DNA from: Amorphophallus konjac
Taxonomy: Eukaryota > Streptophyta > Magnoliopsida > Alismatales > Araceae
Direction of reading: 5' to 3'
Length of the DNA stretch: 64,000 nt
Assembly: GCA_022559845.1 (NCBI GenBank)
Contig: CM040120.1
Coordinates: forward strand, 310,160,740-310,224,739
Under the pieces are notes generated by a model. That model was not told the DNA's origin. It ran no database searches and saw only the letters and a program-made list of their open reading frames with translations. This document shows positions 58,854 through 64,000 of the stretch, one piece after another. The number at the start of each line of letters is the position of its first letter. The stretch's first letter is position 1. The position numbers and the translations under genes are program-made.

Positions 58854-60232
58854 TCATGTCTCTGGAGCCTCCTCAACCTCCGCCGGTAAAGTGCGCACCC
58901 TGCTCACCTCCCACATGATCAGTGCGCTCCTGACCGCTTGCTCATCCTCCTCTGTCCCGATCCTCCTCGCCGATAGCATGGGAAGGTGGGGTAGCGTCGG
59001 TAGCACGGTCCGGGGTAGTCCGACCTGTAGGTAGCACCGGTGTGGGCTGTACATCGCCAGGGCGGTGTCACTCACAAGCCTCAAGTCCAAGCCTGCCCTC
59101 CTGGGTAGCCTGATGGTGGTGTCGCGGAGGAAGTCAGGGCGCATCACGAATCTGTCCAGGGGCAGTCTGTTGATGTATGGGCGCCACTCGTCCCTGGTCT
59201 TCAGCTCAGCCGTCCTGCACTCAACCTGCGGAGAAAACCTGAAGCGCCTCCTATGAAGTGAAGGGGGTGGCCCCCGAAGATCCTGCTAACAGAAGTAATG
59301 TCCTCCCTCTGGATGAACTTCATCCTGACCCCCATCCAGCACTGCAATAAAATCATCGTGCCGAAGAGAGGACCTCCTAGGGCTGCAGAGCTAAGACCCT
59401 CATACAAGTAGGCTAAGACAGCTTGGGAGATGGAAAGTCCCTGCCACAGGCTGCTAATGGTGCTAAGCAAGGGGATCTCTAAAACATGGTCGACAGAAGG
59501 GAAAAAGATGGCCCCGCACAGGCAGATGGACGCAGCCTTGGCTACTGCATCGGTCCACCCACATTTATTCTTACAATGCTCCACTACCCACTAGCTCAGA
59601 GGAAGAAGGTAAATATGACGCAGGCCTACGAAGGTATGAACATCCCAGCTATCTGGTATGAACCCTCCCAGGATGAGTTTCGGATCTATATGGGCAACAG
59701 TATGGCATATCAGGTCTTCCTCACACACCTTGGACCTAGGGAACCCGAGGTAGGTCTCTACCTCTTCTAATAGGACAGTGGCCTCGAAGGATGGGAAGAA
59801 GAAGGTATGGGTCTGAGGATGCCATGTTTCTATCAAAGCTGAGATGCTGTGCCAATCTAAGGAGAGCTTCGGGTAGTTCTGGCCTAGAACTAGAAGAGAG
59901 TGCAGGTGCCAGGATTTGAGAAGGCAAGTCACCCCTAGGGGCAATGCACGGATCATGGGAGCCACCCATTTCAAACAAGAATAGCGCCTCGGGCCCGGAA
60001 GGAGCTAAGAAGAAGAAAAGAGAAGGAATAAGAGAAAAAAAAGGACATATAAGTAAAATTGAGAGATAAGAGATTGAATGAACTCATGCTTAACTTACTT
60101 CTCTCATGGGAGTTGCGCTGAGATGCCGAGGAATTGAACTTAGCTGCTGGAGCGCTTCCCGCTCCTTGTTTGCCGCTCTCGGCCCTTCAAAAGGCCCTCC
60201 TTCCATAGAGTTTCCCTCTAGGGCCCTCTTCA
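58854..60232 (-). pseudogene. DUF7745-like retroelement-associated gene (broken)
   Basis: On the minus strand a first exon (60232 to about 60101) begins MKRALEGNSMEGGPF and ends at a GTAAGT donor. After the intron (acceptor near 60007) come WHLHSLLVLGQNYPKLSLDW, ISALIETWHPQTHTFFFPSF and EEVETYLGFP. The sequel LICHTVAHIDPK and LAYLYEGLSSAALGGPLFG follows after a TAG at 59591-59593. A later segment (MYSPHRCYLQVGLPRTVLP) is in another frame. The pattern resembles the plant DUF7745 / mobile-domain families found in Ogre and Tat elements and some plant genes. I am fairly sure of the general class, not of the exact family. A TATA-like motif (CCCTATAAGTATG) lies near 60310. Confidence 0.55.
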
Positions 60233-60421
60233 TGATGGTTTGGTATAGAATTACCGGGGTTTTGAGGCTTAGAAGAAGAGGATTGTGAGAGGTGCGAATT
60301 TAGGCTTTCCCCCCATACTTATAGGGCTTGTTAGGAAGCCTAGGCCTCTTGAGATTGGGTTGGATAAGTCTAGGGTGGGTGTGATGAGGTTTGGATAGGT
60401 TCAAAGCGTTTTCCCCTCGGG

Positions 60422-60712
60422 TTAAGGACTCTCCAGGAGAGTCCCCTTTAGATTCGCAGGGTACCCCTTTTCGACGGTCTTACGATAGACCGCCCATCCT
60501 ATTGCGCGGCCCATGATCAACCGTTTATCATAGTCTAAAGAACCGGAGGATGGGGCTTTGGGTGGCATTAACTTGACCGTTCTTGTCTAGAGCGATTTAT
60601 GGTGAACCGTTTATCAGTCAGCATGGTCAACATTCAGCCAGTCAATCCTCCTAGGGACGGGCTAGTATGAACCATTTTTAGATTTGAGCGGCTCACTGAG
60701 AGCCGTTCATCT
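60422..60712. repeat. Hairpin cluster upstream of the DUF7745-like gene
   Basis: A perfect 19-base dyad GGACTCTCCAGGAGAGTCC (about 60426-60444) is followed by CGGTCTTACGATAGACCG (60475-60492). An imperfect GCGATTTATGGTGAACCGT follows near 60592, and GCGGCTCACTGAGAGCCGT near 60688. They share form with the array at 63548-63960. Confidence 0.75.
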
Positions 60713-60750
60713 GATCCGCGCCCCTTTGTCAACCTATCCAACTAATATTC

Positions 60751-60915
60751 GTGCCCCTCAAGTCGGCGTGTGCGTCTCTCCCTCACTCAAATCGGCGTGA
60801 GCGCACTCCCTCACTCAAGTCGGCGTGTGCATCTCTCTCTTACTCAAGTCGGCGTGTGCGTCTCTCTCTCACTCAAGGAGGCATGTGCGTCTCTCTCTCA
60901 CTCAAGCCGTGCATA
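60751..60915. repeat. 33-bp tandem repeat
   Basis: About five copies of a unit like CTCAAGTCGGCGTGTGCGTC followed by TCTCTCTCA are arranged head to tail. It continues as diverged sequence to about 60950. The stretch 60950-61279 shows no gene apart from the tail of the next one. Confidence 0.8.
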
Positions 60916-61279
60916 TCTCTCAATCTCACCCGTCTGTCTCATTCTCGCTAGCAGTCTAGTTGCATTCACGCATACATTCATACATTCATTCATCCACAAA
61001 ATAAAAATAAAAGCATGCACATCACTATCATATCATATCACATCATGTACAAAAGTCGGGCCCAGTACAAAGTCAAGCCTGTCCCTCTCCCTGGCCCCCG
61101 TCGCTGTCTCCACCACCCTCATGCCTTTTTGGGGGAGGCATCGCTGATGTCGCCTCGTCACGCTGACGTCGCCGGCGCTGCTCGTCCTCCTCGTTCCTCC
61201 GCTGACCAGAGGAACCCATGAAGAAACTCCTCACAGAGCCGTGGGTGCCGTGGCTGACACTCGGAGTCCCGCTGCGTGA

Positions 61280-63461
61280 TCACCGGCTCATGTCCTTATA
61301 CGCTCGCAGCTCTTCACGTAGCTCGGCCACCTCAGTCCGGCAACGCTCAGCCTCGGTCCAGTAACGCTCTGCCTCGGCCCGGTGGCGATCCACCTCGGTT
61401 GCACCTGCCCGGAGTCGCTCTAGCTCGGCCCGGAGGAGTGACGTCTCCAACGTGTCTGCTGGTCGGCTCTGCGCAACCTCCTCCCGCACGCGGGCAACCT
61501 CCTCTCTAGCCGCTACCCGACTCTGCTCCAGCTCTGCCGGGAGGCGGGTCAGCTCGGACGTATGCATCCACACATCATTATTAGTCAATTGCATTTCACA
61601 AACATTTCATTTTAAGCACAATGAGAAAAGGAAAGCTTTAGAGTTGCGTACCCTCTCGGTGAGCGCTACCTCGGCTGCCTTGGCCCGCGTCACCATCCTG
61701 GTAAAGTCTGCGTCTCTCTCAGCCTGGTCGGCTGGAGTCCAGGTCGTAGAAGAGGAAGGAGCATCTGGTCCCGCTCTCTAGGCTCCCTCGGCGCGCTACA
61801 TCCAAATACTCTAGGTCAGTCACATGCATAATCATATGGAATTGCACAATTTAAAGAGTTTAGGGTCTAGAAAAGTCACCAGTAAGGCCAGGGCCTGCCG
61901 TGCCTTGTCTCGCTCCCTGATGGTGGAGTGCAGAAGTCCCTGCAACTCCGCCAGTCGTCCAGCCGGGTCGATCTGCATTTAGAAGTCCATGTGTCAGTGC
62001 ATCATATAGGAATCACATGCACAATAGAAAGAGTTTAGGGTCAGAAGTCGTACCAGTTGGTGAGCACCCCGAAACATCTGGTCCCGGTAGTGCCATGCAT
62101 ACGCAGTGTAGTACGCACCGTCACTCTCTGCTCAGGCAGTCACTGCTCACCCTCATGCGGTCCAGTCGGTGACCTGTGTGGCGTTCCTCACTGTCCAATC
62201 AAACGCCTCCTTGAGTCCTCGCATTGTCCTTGTCACTCGTTCCCCCGCCTTCTCAGGCGCAGGGAACTCCACCACGGGCTGATGGACCCCGATGGTGCTC
62301 ATCACCAATCTGAAGTGTAGTGGCTCCACTACATTCATGCAGTGAAGCCACATGTCTCGTCCAGAGAAGGCAAGGGCGCCGCCCACCCACGGCTGGCCCT
62401 CCTGGCCCTCCTCCGCGTAGGGTGTCCACCGTACCTGCAAGGAATAGGAAGTCACATCAGCATCAGTCTCATATATAAATTGCATTTAATTAAAAGTCTA
62501 AGTTTAGAAGTGTACTGAGGCATACGGTAGAGCGTCTAGGTCATCCTGCAGCTCCCGGACCTGTCGTCTCAGGGCTATCATCTCCCGAGGTGCTGTCCAC
62601 CTCCGTGCAATCGGTAGGAGCCCAGGACGGGTCTCCTCGCCTATGCCCATCCCCCGTAGGCACACGTAGGCCCACACCTGCATCACAGCATCGTGCCAGC
62701 ATTTAAGAAGCATATAGAATTGCATAATTGAATCTAAGGTAGAGAGTCGTACCTGGAGTAAGGGGGAGAAGCCCCCAAGCATCGTTCGATGTGCCGTCGA
62801 ACTTAGGGTGTCAAAGAGGAAGGCGAGGACTGTCGCTACCCAGGCGTAGTCCCCAACGTGCTCGAGCTCCTAAAGGAAGGGGAGGAAGCGGCATCTCATC
62901 ACATCCGCCTGCGTGGAGAAGAGAAGTCGTCCGAACAGCAACATCAGGAACCGCCGCAAAACTCGGTCTGCCTCTGCTCCCGGTCCTGCTGCAACCCTCG
63001 GCTACGCTAGCTCTACCAGCCACTGCAAGTGCTCCTCCGGTCGCTCCCCGATCGCAACTCCTGCTCGCCGCAAGCCCAGGCTCTCCTGAAGACCAGCCCG
63101 GGGAAGAAGGGTCGACTGCCTCTCGGGGCACCGTAGCTCAAGGCCCAGCAACTCCCGAGCCATCCCCCGGTAGTCGGGAAAGGTAGTCCCGCTAACCGGT
63201 GACCCGTGCACTCGAAGGCCAGTGAGCCTGGCCACGTCCTCCAGCGTGGGGACCATGTGCCCCCACGGGAAAAGGAACTCGTGACTCACCGGGTCCCAGC
63301 GGTCATGCTAGGCGTAGAGCAAAGCTATGTCAAATCGACACACCTCGATGCTCAGGAATGGGGCGAAACCCATGGCAGCCAACCGCTCCCTCTGGAAGTC
63401 CGACAGTGCTAAGTACACTGCGCAGACCTGCAGCCACGAGGTGCGGGTCCTGCACTTTCCC
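61280..63461 (-). pseudogene. Plant mobile domain (PMD) gene with coiled-coil tail (broken)
   Basis: Minus-strand exons, by splice sites: 62753-63461, 62526-62677, about 62054-62434, 61880-61972, 61652-61795 and 61282 to about 61594. Exon 1 reads QRERLAAMGFAPFLSIEVC, then EFLFPWGHMVPTLEDVARLT, GLRVHG and VGDYAWVATVLAFLFDTL, the core of the plant mobile domain. Later exons have SGRDMWLHCMNVVEPLHF and VHQPVVEFPAPEKAGERV. The last exons form a coiled coil (RAEAERYWTEAERCRTEVAE). TAG stops lie at 63308, 63002 and 62870, each where glutamine fits, and a frameshift lies near 62150. PMD proteins include host silencing factors (MAIN/MAIL1) and many retroelement passengers; this is probably the latter. 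Confidence 0.7.
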
Positions 63462-63547
63462 TGCATTCATTCATTCATTGTAGATGCATTTTAGTAATTT
63501 ATTTAAGCATTTTGTTTCATTTCTAATAAAACCATCAAAGCTTAAAT

Positions 63548-63960
63548 CTCTGGCAGTAGAGCGGTCCTTCACAGGCCGCTCGTTGCTTTGAACGGTCCTA
63601 TGTGCACCGTTCTTCTCTCTAGGTTCTGTATTTCGAACGAGCCAGTGTAGGCCGTTCCTATCTTGAGCAGGTGACCATGCACCGTTCTATCCACAGGCGT
63701 CTCAGAGTCAAACGGTCGCTCCTGCGCCCCAGGAAGATTGGGCGGTCCTGTGGGGACCGCATTGTTCTTTGTTGATAGGTTTTGGCACGGTCCGATGAGG
63801 CCCGTTTAATTATTTGAGCGGTGAGCTTCTCACCGTCATGGGTTGGTTCAGTTCTGTGGTTGTGTGAATTTGAACGACTACTCCTGGGCCGTATAGATGT
63901 TGGGCGGCTCTATGTGAGCCGCATGTTTTGGTTTGTGCGGTTTTGATTAAACCGCCCTAC
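63548..63960. repeat. Array of 19-nt GCGG...CCGC hairpins
   Basis: At least ten dyads occur in about 410 bases. The best are 63561-63579 (GCGGTCC ttcac AGGCCGC), 63742-63760 (GCGGTCC tgtgg GGACCGC), 63818-63836 (GCGGTGAG ctt CTCACCGT), 63904-63922 (GCGGCTC tatgt GAGCCGC) and 63937-63955 (GCGGTTT tgatt AAACCGC). Less perfect ones are near 63591, 63635, 63785 and 63872. The outer GCGG/CCGC is kept while inner triplets change together. It lies upstream of the PMD gene. Confidence 0.9.
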
Positions 63961-64000
63961 CGTCGTCTTCCCCGACGATGGTGAGGGTTCCCCCACCGGC

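Overview
This is nuclear DNA of a flowering plant, almost entirely made of nested transposable elements. The evidence is plant-type LTR retrotransposons of four lineages (Tekay chromovirus, Tat, Sirevirus and a gag-only Ty3 element), a CACTA (En/Spm) DNA transposon with GT-AG introns, L1-type LINE fragments, plant-mobile-domain genes and a captured CLASSY/DRD1-type SNF2 gene. I cannot name the species. No complete ordinary host gene is visible. The only long undamaged coding region is the Gag of a non-autonomous retrotransposon at 27695-29236.

Layout, outermost first. A minus-strand Tekay chromovirus runs from near the window start to 50945. Its 3' LTR ends at 1950, and gag-pol lies between 1951 and 17866. 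Its 5' LTR is split into 17867-17972 and about 49450-50945. A Tat element (3534-14761, TSD atacc) sits inside its pol and carries a plus-strand antisense gene of the Transposase_28 type. A CACTA element starting at 17973 sits inside its 5' LTR. The CACTA carries subterminal repeats, a G-rich tract, a captured CLSY/DRD1 fragment containing a 380-bp inverted repeat (21101-21885), a broken TNP2-type transposase, a Ptta-type second gene with duplicated mini-exons, and a 179-bp tandem array near its lost right end. Inside the CACTA lie a gag-only Ty3 element (25297-31744), a gag-only Sirevirus (37165-47678, TSD gattc), three LINE fragments and a small retroposon.

Right of 50945 lies a multi-exon acidic gene whose introns are nearly all phase 1. 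It is cut on the left by the Tekay LTR and on the right by a second LTR (53810 to about 56575). Then come the C-terminal end of a Tat integrase (57109-57486), a minus-strand DUF7745-like gene (58854-60232) and a minus-strand plant-mobile-domain gene (61280-63461). Arrays of short hairpins lie upstream of both minus-strand genes.

Most coding regions are decayed, often by TAG stops where glutamine is expected, which fits C-to-T decay of methylated DNA. The observations most worth following are: (1) the hairpin-forming fragment of an RNA-directed DNA methylation remodeler inside the CACTA; (2) arrays of 19-nt dyads of the form GCGG-N3-N5-N3-CCGC whose inner bases co-vary; (3) the phase-1 mini-exon array in the second CACTA gene and the similar exon design of the gene at 51-53.8 kb.
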